Assembly (NCBI GenBank): GCA_024641025.1
Contig: JAHEDW010000016.1
Location: forward strand, 1-42,878
Reading direction: 5' to 3'
Length of the DNA: 42,878 nucleotides
Source of the DNA: Gallionella sp.
GTDB taxonomy: Bacteria; Pseudomonadota; Gammaproteobacteria; Burkholderiales; Gallionellaceae
This document shows positions 1-9,902 of this stretch, piece by piece. The position numbers and the translations under genes are program-made. A model generated the notes under the pieces. That model was not told where the DNA came from, made no database searches, and worked only from the letters and a program-made list of their open reading frames with translations. Position 1 is the first letter of the stretch; every line of letters begins with the position of its first letter.

Positions 1-2
1 AG

Positions 3-1118
3 CAAACCATATCGCACCAGGGGTCCGGAGAGAACTTGAAGATATGCGTGCTGCCCCCGGACGTGAACAGTTCCGCCTATGTGTTCTCACCCGTGGATGA
101 GACAACGATTGCCTACGGCTTGGGGGCGATCAAGGGAACAGGTGCGGCGGCGATAAGCAATATTGTAAAAGCACGTGAAAATGGTCCGTTCAAGGATCTG
201 TTCGATTTTTGTCGTAGAGTGGACAAACGCATCGTAAATCGTCGCACTGTCGAGGCGTTGATTCGTGCCGGCGCATTTGACAGCATCAACGATCATCGCG
301 CCAGTCTAATCTCAAGCCTGGAACCGGCTTTGGCAAGTGCTGACCAGCAGGCGCGAGCGGCAAACCAGAACAGTTTGTTTGGCCACGACGAAGCTGACAG
401 CGTACTGCAGGAGAAGTATGCAGATGTACCGCGCTGGCGATTACGTGAACAGCTTGTTAACGAAAAATCAAGTCTTGGGTTCTATCTCGGCGGACATCCA
501 TACCAGGAATATGCGGAAGAGCTGGCGAACTTCATCAAGGTGAAATTGAGCGATCTGTCGCCACAGTTCGTTGGTCAATCGAATGGACAAGCAACCGGCT
601 CAGGTTATGGTTCTCGGCGAGGTGTACAGGTCGTTCTGGGAGGTATTGTATCGGGTTTGCGCATTCAGCAGACCCGGCGCGGACGCATGGCGATCATCAC
701 GCTGGATGACGGTGGGGCGCAGGTGGAGTTGACTGTTTTTAATGAATTATACGAGGCCAACCGTCCGTGGATACGTGAAGATGAACTGTTGGTGGTGCGC
801 GGCAAAGCGTCTCTTGATGAATATTCCGGGAATGTGCGTGTGAGTGCTGAGGAATTGTTCGATATTGCCTCGGCGCGCTCCAATTTCGCACAACAATTGG
901 CATTGCGCTGCAATGGAAACGCCAGTGTCGCGCGGTTGAAGGAGCTGTTCACTCCTTATTGCGATGGGAAATGTCCTGTACAGATTAGCTATAGTAACGA
1001 ATTCGCAAGCTGTCAACTACGCCTTGGCGAGGGTTGGCAAGTGACGTTGCATGACGACCTGCTGCGTGATCTGCGCGATCTGTTGCATGAGGAAAACGTG
1101 AAGGTGATATACAACTAA
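3..1118 (+). CDS. dnaE: DNA polymerase III alpha subunit, C-terminal part (5' truncated by window edge)
   Basis: This is the C-terminal third of the replicative DNA polymerase III alpha subunit, which extends both strands in the holoenzyme. The visible part carries the VLPPDVN and YGLGAIKGTG signatures, the tandem helix-hairpin-helix region (RIVNRRTVEALIRAGAFD) and the OB-fold module (ITLDDGGAQVELTVF) near its end, all standard for DnaE. The frame is open to the left edge, so the TTG at 36 is an internal codon and not a start. The dozen residues before VLPPDVN look less family-like than the rest. The stop overlaps the tail of the convergent SulP gene by 3-4 bases. DnaE is about 1150 residues, so roughly 780 lie outside the window. 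Confidence 0.95.
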   Translation, partial: QTISHQGSGENLKICVLPPDVNSSAYVFSPVDETTIAYGLGAIKGTGAAAISNIVKARENGPFKDLFDFCRRVDKRIVNRRTVEALIRAGAFDSINDHRASLISSLEPALASADQQARAANQNSLFGHDEADSVLQEKYADVPRWRLREQLVNEKSSLGFYLGGHPYQEYAEELANFIKVKLSDLSPQFVGQSNGQATGSGYGSRRGVQVVLGGIVSGLRIQQTRRGRMAIITLDDGGAQVELTVFNELYEANRPWIREDELLVVRGKASLDEYSGNVRVSAEELFDIASARSNFAQQLALRCNGNASVARLKELFTPYCDGKCPVQISYSNEFASCQLRLGEGWQVTLHDDLLRDLRDLLHEENVKVIYN

Positions 1119-2797
1119 CTCTGTTTGAGTATTTCCCGGGCTCGCTGCAAGGCTTCTTCCAGTGTTGTCACAACATTTTCATTTCCTACTTGTTCGAAGA
1201 ACCCTGCCTGCTTCATCAGGAAGAACGGTTGTGTGTGAGGGCCACACAAGATCAGATGTTTGTCGTGTTTACGCAGTCTTCCGTAAAGATGCTCCAGGCG
1301 GTGCAATGCGCTGCTATCCATGCTGATCACCTCATGTAACTTGAGAATCAACACGTCAGGTTCAGTATGGCTTTGCTGAAGGATGGTTTCCAGCTTGTCC
1401 GCCGCTCCAAAGAACAATGCTCCAAATACCCTGTAGATAACCACTCCTTTGGGTATGGCCTTGCGCATGATTGTCGCTTCACCGTCATCGGGGCTGGGTG
1501 ATTCTGAAGAGACGCTGACATGAGTCAGGTCGGTAATCCTCTGGATGAAAAAGAATACGGCGATGAACATGCCTATTTCCACAGCCACAGTGAGGCCAAA
1601 AACCACCGTAAGCAGAAAAGTTACCACCAACACTGCACTGTCGCTGGCAGGGTATTTTCTCAATGTGCGGAAACTGTCCCATTCACCCATATTAATTGCG
1701 GTTATCAATAGAACTGCAGATAGCGTGGCGAGGGGAATGTTTTTTGCAAGTGGCGCGGCTATCAATACTATGACGAGCAGGGTCAGGGAGTGCACCATGC
1801 CTGATATCGGGCTGGTTGCACCAGCGCGAACATTTGTTGCGGTACGCGCGATTGCTCCAGTTGCAGGGATCCCCCCAAAAAAAGGCATGACGATGTTAGC
1901 TACTCCTTGTGCGATCAGTTCCTGATTTGGGTCATGTCGGTCATCTATCATGCCGTCAGCTACAGCTGCAGACAGAAGTGATTCAATGGCGCCAAGAAGC
2001 GCGATGGTCATTGCAGGCGGAATCAAGTAGCGCAGTGTGGCCAAACTTAATACGGGTGTTTCGAATGTTGGAAGCCCTTGTGGAATCCCACCAAAGCGAG
2101 AACCTATGGTTTCTACGGGCATGTCGAAAAGAGCAACCACTGAAGTGCCGATTATCAGTGCGACAATGGGCGAGGGTAACTTTTGCGCCCACTTCTTTGG
2201 GTAATGCCAAAGGAACAATACCGAACCTACTGCCAATATCAGGGTAATAAAATCCAGCGAAGGAAGGGTATGATAGATCGCGTTAATTTTTGAGAAAAAT
2301 TCAGCGGGCAGATGCTCTCCCTGCAACCCAAAGAATTCCTTTACCTGGCTCAAAATGATCAAAACAGCGATGCCGTTGGTGAAGCCGATGATCAGCGGGC
2401 GAGGGAAGAACTTGATCAGGTTGCCCATGCGCGTTAAACCCATCGCCACAAGTATTACGCCCGCCATCAAGGTGCAGATCAGCAGATTGGCATAACCATA
2501 TTGGACAATGATGCCGTATACGATGACGATGAATGCGCCAGTTGGCCCACCAATCTGGACACGAGATCCGCCTAGCGCAGAAATTATGAATCCAGCAATG
2601 ATTGCGGTAAAAATTCCGGCTTCGGGCTTGGCACCTGAAGCGATTGCAAAAGCGATTGCAAGGGGCAGAGCAATGATGCCAACTGTAATTCCAGCAGTGA
2701 CATCTGTCGAGAAACGCTTCTTGTCGTAGTCATGCAGCGCATCGATCAGGCGCGGGCGAAAGTATTGCGAAAGTTTCAGCAGAAACTGGTTTCTCAT
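1115..2797 (-). CDS. SulP family inorganic anion transporter with C-terminal STAS domain
   Basis: A 560-residue inner-membrane transporter of the SulP/SLC26 family, which carries sulfate, bicarbonate or related anions. The N-terminal part shows the family signature region (TVGIIALPLAIAFAIASG, then GGSRVQIGGPTGAF) followed by about a dozen hydrophobic segments. The last ~110 residues form a STAS domain with the DSSAL loop that corresponds to the anti-sigma-antagonist site. Length is typical. It lies third in a minus-strand run after metG and sthA but with gaps of about 190-215 bases, so an operon is uncertain. Substrate cannot be told from sequence; no carbonic anhydrase gene sits beside it, which weakens but does not exclude a bicarbonate role. 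Confidence 0.93.
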   Translation of the reverse strand: MRNQFLLKLSQYFRPRLIDALHDYDKKRFSTDVTAGITVGIIALPLAIAFAIASGAKPEAGIFTAIIAGFIISALGGSRVQIGGPTGAFIVIVYGIIVQYGYANLLICTLMAGVILVAMGLTRMGNLIKFFPRPLIIGFTNGIAVLIILSQVKEFFGLQGEHLPAEFFSKINAIYHTLPSLDFITLILAVGSVLFLWHYPKKWAQKLPSPIVALIIGTSVVALFDMPVETIGSRFGGIPQGLPTFETPVLSLATLRYLIPPAMTIALLGAIESLLSAAVADGMIDDRHDPNQELIAQGVANIVMPFFGGIPATGAIARTATNVRAGATSPISGMVHSLTLLVIVLIAAPLAKNIPLATLSAVLLITAINMGEWDSFRTLRKYPASDSAVLVVTFLLTVVFGLTVAVEIGMFIAVFFFIQRITDLTHVSVSSESPSPDDGEATIMRKAIPKGVVIYRVFGALFFGAADKLETILQQSHTEPDVLILKLHEVISMDSSALHRLEHLYGRLRKHDKHLILCGPHTQPFFLMKQAGFFEQVGNENVVTTLEEALQRAREILKQS

Positions 2798-3013
2798 ATG
2801 AGGGCTTCAGCGTCCCAATTCCAAATAGTTAAATGATCCTTGGAGGATAATCTATACATTAGCATGTAAGACATGTCGCACATTTTAGCCCATTCGATGC
2901 GGTAGAAATACTGGTATTGCCGACAACAACGTTGGTGCCATGAAGTTTATATGCGCGTCCTTGGTGTGTAATACCTGTGTCGCTGATGTTAAGGAAGTAG
3001 GTACTGTTCGAAT

Positions 3014-4411
3014 CTAGACGTGCTCATGCTGTTCCAGTTGGTGCAGGCAATCGAGGGCGGCTAGTTTGTAGCACTCCGCGAGTGTCGGATAATTGAACAC
3101 ATTCGTAATCAGGTCGCGCAAGCTTCCATCTAGGTTCATCACCAACTGCCCGATGTGTATCAATTCACTAGCCTGTTCTCCGACGATATGTACACCGAGA
3201 AGTTTTTCATTTTGCCTGTTGACCACCAGTTTGAGGAGACCCTGTCCATCCCCGATGATCTGACCCCGGGCACTGTCTTTGAATAAGGCACGTCCGACCA
3301 GATAAGGGACATTTTCCAGCTGCGCTTCCTTTTCGGTCATGCCGACATAGGAGATCTCCGGGATAGTATAAACAGCCATTGGTTGATTTTCCGCTGTTAC
3401 ATGCCTTTTTCCACCAAAGGCATACAGTACCGCTGCTCGCCCCTGTTCCATTCCGGTTGATGCGAGTGCCGGTCGCCCGATTAAATCGCCTACCGCAAAT
3501 ATATGCGGCAAGCTGGTCTGAAAATGCCGATTGACATCAATCCAGCCATCTTTGGCATTGATGCCGGCGTTGGATACTCGCAGCTTTTCGCTATTGGGCT
3601 CCCTTCCCTGAGCATAGAGAACAGCGTCGGTCCGGAACTGTTTGCCGCTTTCAAGCATGGTGATCACGCCATTTCCATCGTGGCGAATCTCCGCAACACG
3701 CTCCTTCATGTGAAAAGTGACGCCCATCCTGAGAAAACTATCGGCCAAAACTCCCACCACGTCTTCGCTAAGATAAGTCAGTAATTGTTCATGACTATCT
3801 ACCACGCAGACGTTCACGCCCAGTGCTGCAAAGATCGATACGAATTCACAAGCAATCACGCCGCCACCAACAACCAGTAAGCTCTCAGGCAGGTGGCGCA
3901 GATTCAGGATGGAGGTCGAATCAAGCACCATCCTTTTATCGAATGGAATGTTAGGGGGACGGCGCGGCCTTGAGCCTGTTGCAAGGACAATTACCTCAGC
4001 GGAAATCAGTTGTTTGTTACCGGCAGAATCTGCAACTTGAAGGTTGTGCGCATCGAAAAAAGATGCTTCACCCGGTATCAGCGCCACACCAGATCGTAGC
4101 AGGCGCTGCATGATTACAGACTCCTGTTGCGCTATAACGACTTCTTTGCGCTGCACTGCATCGGCCAACAATCCATGGTGCCTTCTGTTGTCCGGAGCCA
4201 ATGCTTGTCGCATACCGCCGAATCCTGATCGTGAAACCAAATAGGCCACCTCGCGCATAGCCTTGCTCGGTATGGTGCCGGTTTGCAGTCCCGCGCCACC
4301 GATCTTGGGCTTGCGTTCGATGATTGCGGCACGCTTGCCCATACGCGCCGCTTGCCATGCTGCCTGCTGTCCTGCAGGTCCGGACCCGATGATTAAAATG
4401 TCATAATCCAT
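3014..4411 (-). CDS. sthA: Soluble pyridine nucleotide transhydrogenase (SthA-like flavoprotein)
   Basis: A 465-residue FAD/NAD(P)-dependent flavoprotein of the dihydrolipoamide dehydrogenase superfamily. It shows an N-terminal GSGPAG FAD-binding motif, a second Rossmann motif (VVGGGVIACEF), the GD FAD motif (IFAVGDLIGRPALAS) and a C-terminal dimerisation domain (FNYPTLAECYKLAALD). The CxxxxC redox pair of lipoamide dehydrogenases is absent: the site reads GLQTGTIPSKA. E. coli SthA has GCTHWGTIPSKA here, so loss of the disulfide fits a transhydrogenase moving hydride between NADPH and NAD+. The GTIPSKA segment and the tail match SthA well. A disulfide reductase function is ruled out by the missing pair; other two-substrate flavoprotein roles remain possible. 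Confidence 0.88.
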   Translation of the reverse strand: MDYDILIIGSGPAGQQAAWQAARMGKRAAIIERKPKIGGAGLQTGTIPSKAMREVAYLVSRSGFGGMRQALAPDNRRHHGLLADAVQRKEVVIAQQESVIMQRLLRSGVALIPGEASFFDAHNLQVADSAGNKQLISAEVIVLATGSRPRRPPNIPFDKRMVLDSTSILNLRHLPESLLVVGGGVIACEFVSIFAALGVNVCVVDSHEQLLTYLSEDVVGVLADSFLRMGVTFHMKERVAEIRHDGNGVITMLESGKQFRTDAVLYAQGREPNSEKLRVSNAGINAKDGWIDVNRHFQTSLPHIFAVGDLIGRPALASTGMEQGRAAVLYAFGGKRHVTAENQPMAVYTIPEISYVGMTEKEAQLENVPYLVGRALFKDSARGQIIGDGQGLLKLVVNRQNEKLLGVHIVGEQASELIHIGQLVMNLDGSLRDLITNVFNYPTLAECYKLAALDCLHQLEQHEHV

Positions 4412-4598
4412 GTGCGATTATTTGTAAGTTACATTAGAAAATTAACGGGCATTGCAGAAGTATGATCATTATTGCATTTGTAACTTCATCATTAATCCGT
4501 GCAATATCCATAATCGATTTCGGGAAGTTGGAACAGGGAATGCCGGCGGTCAATCTGGATTGGTTGACGCAAAATCATTGTCAGCCAGTCCAATACCA

Positions 4599-6710
4599 CT
4601 ACTTAACGCGCATGCCGGGTAGTGCACCTTCATCTGGTGAAAGTATGAACAATCCGGGTGTTTCACCGGAGGCAGCCAGCACCATTCCCTCAGAGAGTCC
4701 GAATTTCATCTTGCGCGGTGTCAGATTGGCAACCATTACGGTCAAGCGCCCCTTGAGTTTTTCCGGATCGTAGGCCGACTTGATGCCGGCAAATACGGTG
4801 CGTGGCTTTCCTTCTCCGATGTCGAGTGTCAGCCTAAGCAGCTTTTCTGCGCCCTCGACAAGCTCGGCGTTAATTATTTTCGCAACGCGCAAGTCAATCT
4901 TGGTGAAGTCCTCGATGCCGATGAATGGTTCGAAATCCTTGCTCGACTTCGCGACCTCTTTGTTGGCAGTGTGCTGCTGGTGCGCAGCATGTCGCTGCTC
5001 GGATTGCGCCTGAGGCTGCAAGCTCTCACGATTGGCTGCAACCATGTCCTCGATCAATTTTGGATCAAGTCGGGTCGCAAGGTGTGAATAAGCGTTAATC
5101 CTGTGGCCGAGCAAAGGACGAGCGGTGTCTGTCCAGGATAACGGTCCGATATTCAGGAATGCCTCAACTTGACTCGCCAGTTTTGGTAATATCGGTTTGA
5201 GATAGATCGTGAGCAGGCGAAATAGATTGAGACTCACCGTGCAAACAACATGTAGCCTTTGTTCCTGGCCATCCTGCTTGGCTAGAACCCAGGGTGCTTG
5301 AACGTTGACATACTCATTGGCAAGATCCGCAAGACGCATGATTTCGCGCACCGCTTTGCCATAATCACGGTCTTCATAAGCAGCAGCTATCAGGTCAGAG
5401 GAGCTTATAAAGGAATTCATCAGTTCGGTGCCGTTGGCTTCGATCGTGTCCTGCGATGCAAGTACCCCGTCAAATTGCTTACTGATGAACCCTGCACTTC
5501 GGCTGGCGATGTTGATGTACTTGCCAATCAAGTCGCTATTCACCTTTGCAACAAAATCGTCGAGACTGAGGTCAATATCCTCCATCGAGCCGTTCAATTT
5601 AGCTGAATAGTAGTAACGCAGGTATTCAGCGTTCTTGATGTGATCCATATAGCTGCGTGCAGTGATAAATGTGCCCCGCGACTTGCTCATTTTCTCTCCG
5701 TTCACGGTGAGAAAGCCGTGCGCAAAAAGCTTGGTCGGGGTTCGAAAGCCAGCGTGCTGCAGCATCGCCGGCCAGAACAGCGCGTGGAAATATAAAATAT
5801 CCTTGCCGATGAAATGGTACAACTCTGTGTCCGAATCCTGCTTCCAAAATGCATCAAAATCGATTTGCCTGGCGTCGCATAGCTGCCTGAAGCTACCCAT
5901 GTATCCTACTGGCGCATCCAGCCACACATAGAAGTATTTCCCTGGCGCATCGGGAATTTCAAAGCCGAAATAGGGCGCATCGCGAGAGATGTCCCAGTCA
6001 GTCAGCTTGTTTTCACCTTCGGCGCCCAACCATTCCTGCATCTTGTTGGCCGCCTCTTGTTGCAGAGGAGGTGTTTTGGTTAAACGCCCAGTTGTCCATC
6101 CACGCAGGAACTGCTGGCAGGTATCTGCCGAAAGTTTGAAGAAGTAATGGTCAGAACTGCGAAGTTCTGGCTTGGCGCCAGATACGGCGGAGTAGGGATT
6201 CTTCAGGTCGGTGGGGGTGTAGGCCGCGCCGCACACCTCGCAGTTGTCACCATACTGGTCTTTCGCGGCACACTTCGGACATTCGCCCTTGATGAAACGG
6301 TCAGGGAGGAACATGTTCTTGACCGGATCATAATATTGTTCGATGGAGCGCACTTCGATCAGGTTTGCGTTCTTGAGCTTTAAATAGATAGACTGCGAGT
6401 ATTCCCTAGTCTCGTTGGAATTGGTCGATCCATAGTTGTCAAATTCGACATGGAACGATTTGAAATCGTCATAATGTTCCTGCCATACTCGCGCGATAAG
6501 TTGCTCAGGAGTGATGCCCTCCTTCTCGGCACGCAACATTATCGGCGTGCCGTGGGTATCATCGGCGCACACGTAATGAACCTCGTGCCCGCGCATTTTC
6601 TGGAAGCGAACCCATATGTCGGTCTGGATGTACTCGACAAGATGGCCAAGGTGAATGCTGCCATTGGCGTAAGGCAGTGCAGAAGTGACGAGTATCTTTC
6701 GCTTTGTCAT
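4599..6710 (-). CDS. metG: Methionyl-tRNA synthetase
   Basis: Charges tRNA-Met with methionine in the cytoplasm. The 703-residue product begins with the canonical [17 protein letters not shown] and includes the class I HLGH motif, a zinc-binding pair CPKC...CEVC in the connective peptide, and GEKMSKSRG. The last ~105 residues are an EMAPII/Trbp111-like OB-fold tRNA-binding domain ([12 protein letters not shown]), as in the long dimeric bacterial form. A further in-frame ATG lies 33 codons upstream at 6809, but the family N-terminus fixes the start at 6710. It diverges from dcd, with about 120 bases between the two starts. Confidence 0.97.
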   Translation of the reverse strand: MTKRKILVTSALPYANGSIHLGHLVEYIQTDIWVRFQKMRGHEVHYVCADDTHGTPIMLRAEKEGITPEQLIARVWQEHYDDFKSFHVEFDNYGSTNSNETREYSQSIYLKLKNANLIEVRSIEQYYDPVKNMFLPDRFIKGECPKCAAKDQYGDNCEVCGAAYTPTDLKNPYSAVSGAKPELRSSDHYFFKLSADTCQQFLRGWTTGRLTKTPPLQQEAANKMQEWLGAEGENKLTDWDISRDAPYFGFEIPDAPGKYFYVWLDAPVGYMGSFRQLCDARQIDFDAFWKQDSDTELYHFIGKDILYFHALFWPAMLQHAGFRTPTKLFAHGFLTVNGEKMSKSRGTFITARSYMDHIKNAEYLRYYYSAKLNGSMEDIDLSLDDFVAKVNSDLIGKYINIASRSAGFISKQFDGVLASQDTIEANGTELMNSFISSSDLIAAAYEDRDYGKAVREIMRLADLANEYVNVQAPWVLAKQDGQEQRLHVVCTVSLNLFRLLTIYLKPILPKLASQVEAFLNIGPLSWTDTARPLLGHRINAYSHLATRLDPKLIEDMVAANRESLQPQAQSEQRHAAHQQHTANKEVAKSSKDFEPFIGIEDFTKIDLRVAKIINAELVEGAEKLLRLTLDIGEGKPRTVFAGIKSAYDPEKLKGRLTVMVANLTPRKMKFGLSEGMVLAASGETPGLFILSPDEGALPGMRVK

Positions 6711-6829
6711 GAGATTGCTGGAATGCGCTAAAGATATGGATTTTAGCAAATCGCGCGCATTAGCGTTGAATTGGTTAAAATCGCGCCTTTGCAGAATGTG
6801 GCGCAACACAACCTTGAGGAAAATGCCTG

Positions 6830-7396
6830 ATGAGTATCAAGTCTGACAAATGGATACGCCGTATGGCGGAGCAGCACAAAATGATCGAGCCATTCTCGCC
6901 TGTACAAGTGAAGGAAGTGGACGGAAAGCGCATTGTGTCTTACGGCACTTCCAGTTATGGATACGATATACGCTGTTCCAATGAATTCAAGTTGTTCACC
7001 AACATCAACAGCACCATAGTTGACCCGAAGAATTTTGATCCAAATTCATTCGTTGAAGTTAACGCCGATTATTGCATCATTCCACCAAACTCATTTGCGT
7101 TGGCCCGTACCGTGGAATATTTTAGGATACCACGCAGCGTCCTGACAGTTTGTCTTGGCAAGTCCACCTACGCTCGCTGCGGTATCATCGTCAATGTCAC
7201 GCCGTTTGAGCCGGAATGGGAAGGTTATGTCACGCTGGAGTTTTCCAATACTACCCCCCTGCCGGCTAAGATCTATGCCAACGAGGGCGTTGCACAAGTA
7301 TTGTTCTTTGAAAGTGACGAGATTTGCGAGACATCCTACAAGGATCGGGGCGGCAAATATCAAGGACAGGTTGGCGTCACACCTCCCAAAATGTAG
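6830..7396 (+). CDS. dcd: dCTP deaminase
   Basis: Deaminates dCTP to dUTP, the main source of dUMP for thymidylate synthesis in most proteobacteria. The 188-residue protein carries the family motifs [21 protein letters not shown] and [15 protein letters not shown], which contain the substrate-binding Ser/Arg and the catalytic Glu (in FEPEWEG), plus the C-terminal GVAQVLFF strand. Length is close to E. coli Dcd (193). It is a trimeric cytoplasmic enzyme in known members. It is read divergently from metG. About 235 bases separate it from the downstream decarboxylase, so it is probably transcribed separately. Confidence 0.97.
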   Translation: MSIKSDKWIRRMAEQHKMIEPFSPVQVKEVDGKRIVSYGTSSYGYDIRCSNEFKLFTNINSTIVDPKNFDPNSFVEVNADYCIIPPNSFALARTVEYFRIPRSVLTVCLGKSTYARCGIIVNVTPFEPEWEGYVTLEFSNTTPLPAKIYANEGVAQVLFFESDEICETSYKDRGGKYQGQVGVTPPKM

Positions 7397-7631
7397 ATAA
7401 GGCACCGATTCTACCTCCTGCATTTGAACAGGCATCGAAACATCATTCTCACACAACCGTTGAAATCTGAGACAATCCACGCCGATTCTTAATACCAACC
7501 GAGAATACTCAATGAAAATTCGTTTTGGCTAACATCGCATTTGCTATCAGGGTACATGAGCCTGAATCGAAGCTCCGATAGATGGGGATGTCTGGATATA
7601 TGTTTCGTTTCCTGCTGCAAAGGAGTACATC

Positions 7632-9878
7632 ATGAAATTTCGCTTTCCGATCATCATTATCGACGAAGACTTCCGTTCTGAAAATGCAAGCGGGTTGGGT
7701 ATCCGTGCCTTGGCTGATGCTATTGAGAAAGAAGGAATGGAAGTTCTGGGGGTCACCAGTTATGGCGACTTAACCTCGTTTGCTCAGCAACAAAGCCGGG
7801 CTTCGGCCTTTCTGCTTTCAATTGATGATGAGGAATTCGGCGGTGGCAGCGATGAGGAAACCGAAGTCGCGCTGAAGAGCTTGCGCGCGTTTGTTCAGGA
7901 GATTCGATTCAAGAACGCCGATATACCGATCTATCTATATGGCGAGACGCGCACCTCTCGCCATATACCGAATGATATTTTGCGGGAGCTGCATGGTTTC
8001 ATTCATATGCACGAGGACACTCCGGAGTTCGTCGCACGCCACATCATCCGTGAAGCCAAGTCCTACCTCGATTCACTCGCACCGCCTTTCTTTCGGGCGT
8101 TGTTGCACTATGCAAAGGATGGTTCCTACTCGTGGCACTGTCCGGGTCACTCAGGTGGCGTCGCATTCTTAAAGTCCCCGGTGGGACAGATGTTCCATCA
8201 GTTTTTCGGTGAGAACATGCTACGGGCGGACGTGTGCAACGCGGTTGATGAGCTCGGCCAGTTGCTCGACCACACTGGGCCTGTGGCGGCGTCGGAGCGC
8301 AACGCTGCGCGCATCTTCAATTCTGATCATCTGTTTTTTGTCACCAATGGGACCTCAACGTCCAACAAAATTGTTTGGCACTCAACCGTCGCGCCAGATG
8401 ACATCGTGGTAGTGGATCGCAACTGCCACAAATCCATTCTGCACGCGATCATGATGACCGGTGCAGTCCCTGTTTTTCTGAGACCGACACGAAATCATTA
8501 CGGAATCATCGGGCCGATCCCAAAGTCGGAATTCGAGCTGGCTAATATCCAGAAGAAAATCGACGCGAATCCGTTTATCAAGGACAAGTCAAAAAAACCT
8601 CGCATCTTGACTATAACGCAGAGCACATATGATGGCGTTGTATACAACGTTGAAATGCTCAAGCAGATGCTTGATGGCAAGATAGATACGTTGCATTTCG
8701 ACGAGGCTTGGCTGCCGCATGCAGCTTTTCACCCTTTTTATAAGGACATGCATGCCATCGGAAAGCATCGGCCGCGCGCCAAGGAATCCATGATTTTCGC
8801 TACACAGTCAACTCACAAACTTCTGGCCGGATTGTCGCAGGCTTCACAGATACTGGTTCGTGAACCTGAGAATCGCAAGCTCAATAACCATGTCTTCAAT
8901 GAAGCTTATCTGATGCACACTTCAACCAGCCCACAATACGCCATCATCGCCTCGTGTGACGTTGCTGCTGCAATGATGGAGCCGCCGGGCGGGACAGCGC
9001 TTGTTGAGGAGAGTATCGCCGAGGCATTGGATTTTCGTCGTGCGATGCGCAAAGTCGACCAGGAATTCGGCAAGGACTGGTGGTTCAAGGTGTGGGGACC
9101 GGAAAAGATCGCTGAAGAAGGCATCGGTTCCCGTGAGGACTGGATGCTAAAGACGTCCGAGAAATGGCACGGTTTCGGCAAGCTCGCAGCAGGGTTCAAT
9201 ATGCTTGATCCGATCAAGGCCACGATCATCACACCCGGTTTAAATCTCAATGGCAATTTTGACGAAACCGGGATTCCTGCAGCGATGGTCACTAAATATC
9301 TCGCGGAGCATGGCGTCATCGTCGAAAAGTGTGGACTTTATTCCTTCTTTATCATGTTCACGATCGGCATTACCAAGGGCCGTTGGAACACGTTGCTCAC
9401 CGCGTTGCAGCAGTTCAAGGACGATTACGACAAGAACCAGCCAATGTGGCGCATTCTGCCCGAATTTGCAGCCAAGTATCCGCAATACGAGCGCGTCGGT
9501 TTGCACGACCTGTGTCAGAAGATTCATGATGCCTACAAGACTCACAATGTCGCAAAAATGACTACCGAGATGTATTTGTCAGATATGCAACCATCGATGA
9601 AGCCTTCTGATGCTTTTGCCAAAATGGCGCACGATGAAATCGAGCGGGTTGAGATCGATCATCTGGAAGGTCGTGTTACAGCCGTGTTGCTAACTCCTTA
9701 TCCTCCTGGCATCCCGCTGCTGATTCCTGGTGAACGTTTCAACAAGATCATCGTCGATTATCTCAAGTTCGCCCGTGAATTCAATAAGAAGTTCCCAGGA
9801 TTTGAGACTGACATACACGGCCTAGTATCGGACAAGGAGAACGGCGAGCGGGTTTACCACGTAGACTGTGTAAAATAA
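7632..9878 (+). CDS. AdiA/LdcC-type arginine/lysine/ornithine decarboxylase
   Basis: A 748-residue fold-type I PLP decarboxylase of the large inducible amino-acid decarboxylase family. Residues 1 to ~130 form the response-regulator-like wing domain. The core has the HFDEAW PLP-binding motif and the Schiff-base lysine in STHKLLAG (about residue 396), followed by SQASQI; the C-terminal region carries TPYPPGIP. Length and motif spelling are closest to E. coli AdiA (756 aa, arginine), but lysine or ornithine cannot be excluded. A good Shine-Dalgarno (AAAGGAG, 7619-7625) precedes the ATG. No antiporter gene adjoins it, so a polyamine-supply role is as likely as acid resistance. It converges on the next gene with a gap of only 24 bases. 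Confidence 0.93.
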   Translation: MKFRFPIIIIDEDFRSENASGLGIRALADAIEKEGMEVLGVTSYGDLTSFAQQQSRASAFLLSIDDEEFGGGSDEETEVALKSLRAFVQEIRFKNADIPIYLYGETRTSRHIPNDILRELHGFIHMHEDTPEFVARHIIREAKSYLDSLAPPFFRALLHYAKDGSYSWHCPGHSGGVAFLKSPVGQMFHQFFGENMLRADVCNAVDELGQLLDHTGPVAASERNAARIFNSDHLFFVTNGTSTSNKIVWHSTVAPDDIVVVDRNCHKSILHAIMMTGAVPVFLRPTRNHYGIIGPIPKSEFELANIQKKIDANPFIKDKSKKPRILTITQSTYDGVVYNVEMLKQMLDGKIDTLHFDEAWLPHAAFHPFYKDMHAIGKHRPRAKESMIFATQSTHKLLAGLSQASQILVREPENRKLNNHVFNEAYLMHTSTSPQYAIIASCDVAAAMMEPPGGTALVEESIAEALDFRRAMRKVDQEFGKDWWFKVWGPEKIAEEGIGSREDWMLKTSEKWHGFGKLAAGFNMLDPIKATIITPGLNLNGNFDETGIPAAMVTKYLAEHGVIVEKCGLYSFFIMFTIGITKGRWNTLLTALQQFKDDYDKNQPMWRILPEFAAKYPQYERVGLHDLCQKIHDAYKTHNVAKMTTEMYLSDMQPSMKPSDAFAKMAHDEIERVEIDHLEGRVTAVLLTPYPPGIPLLIPGERFNKIIVDYLKFAREFNKKFPGFETDIHGLVSDKENGERVYHVDCVK

Positions 9879-9902
9879 AGGTGAAACCAGGACGTTGGGC
9901 TG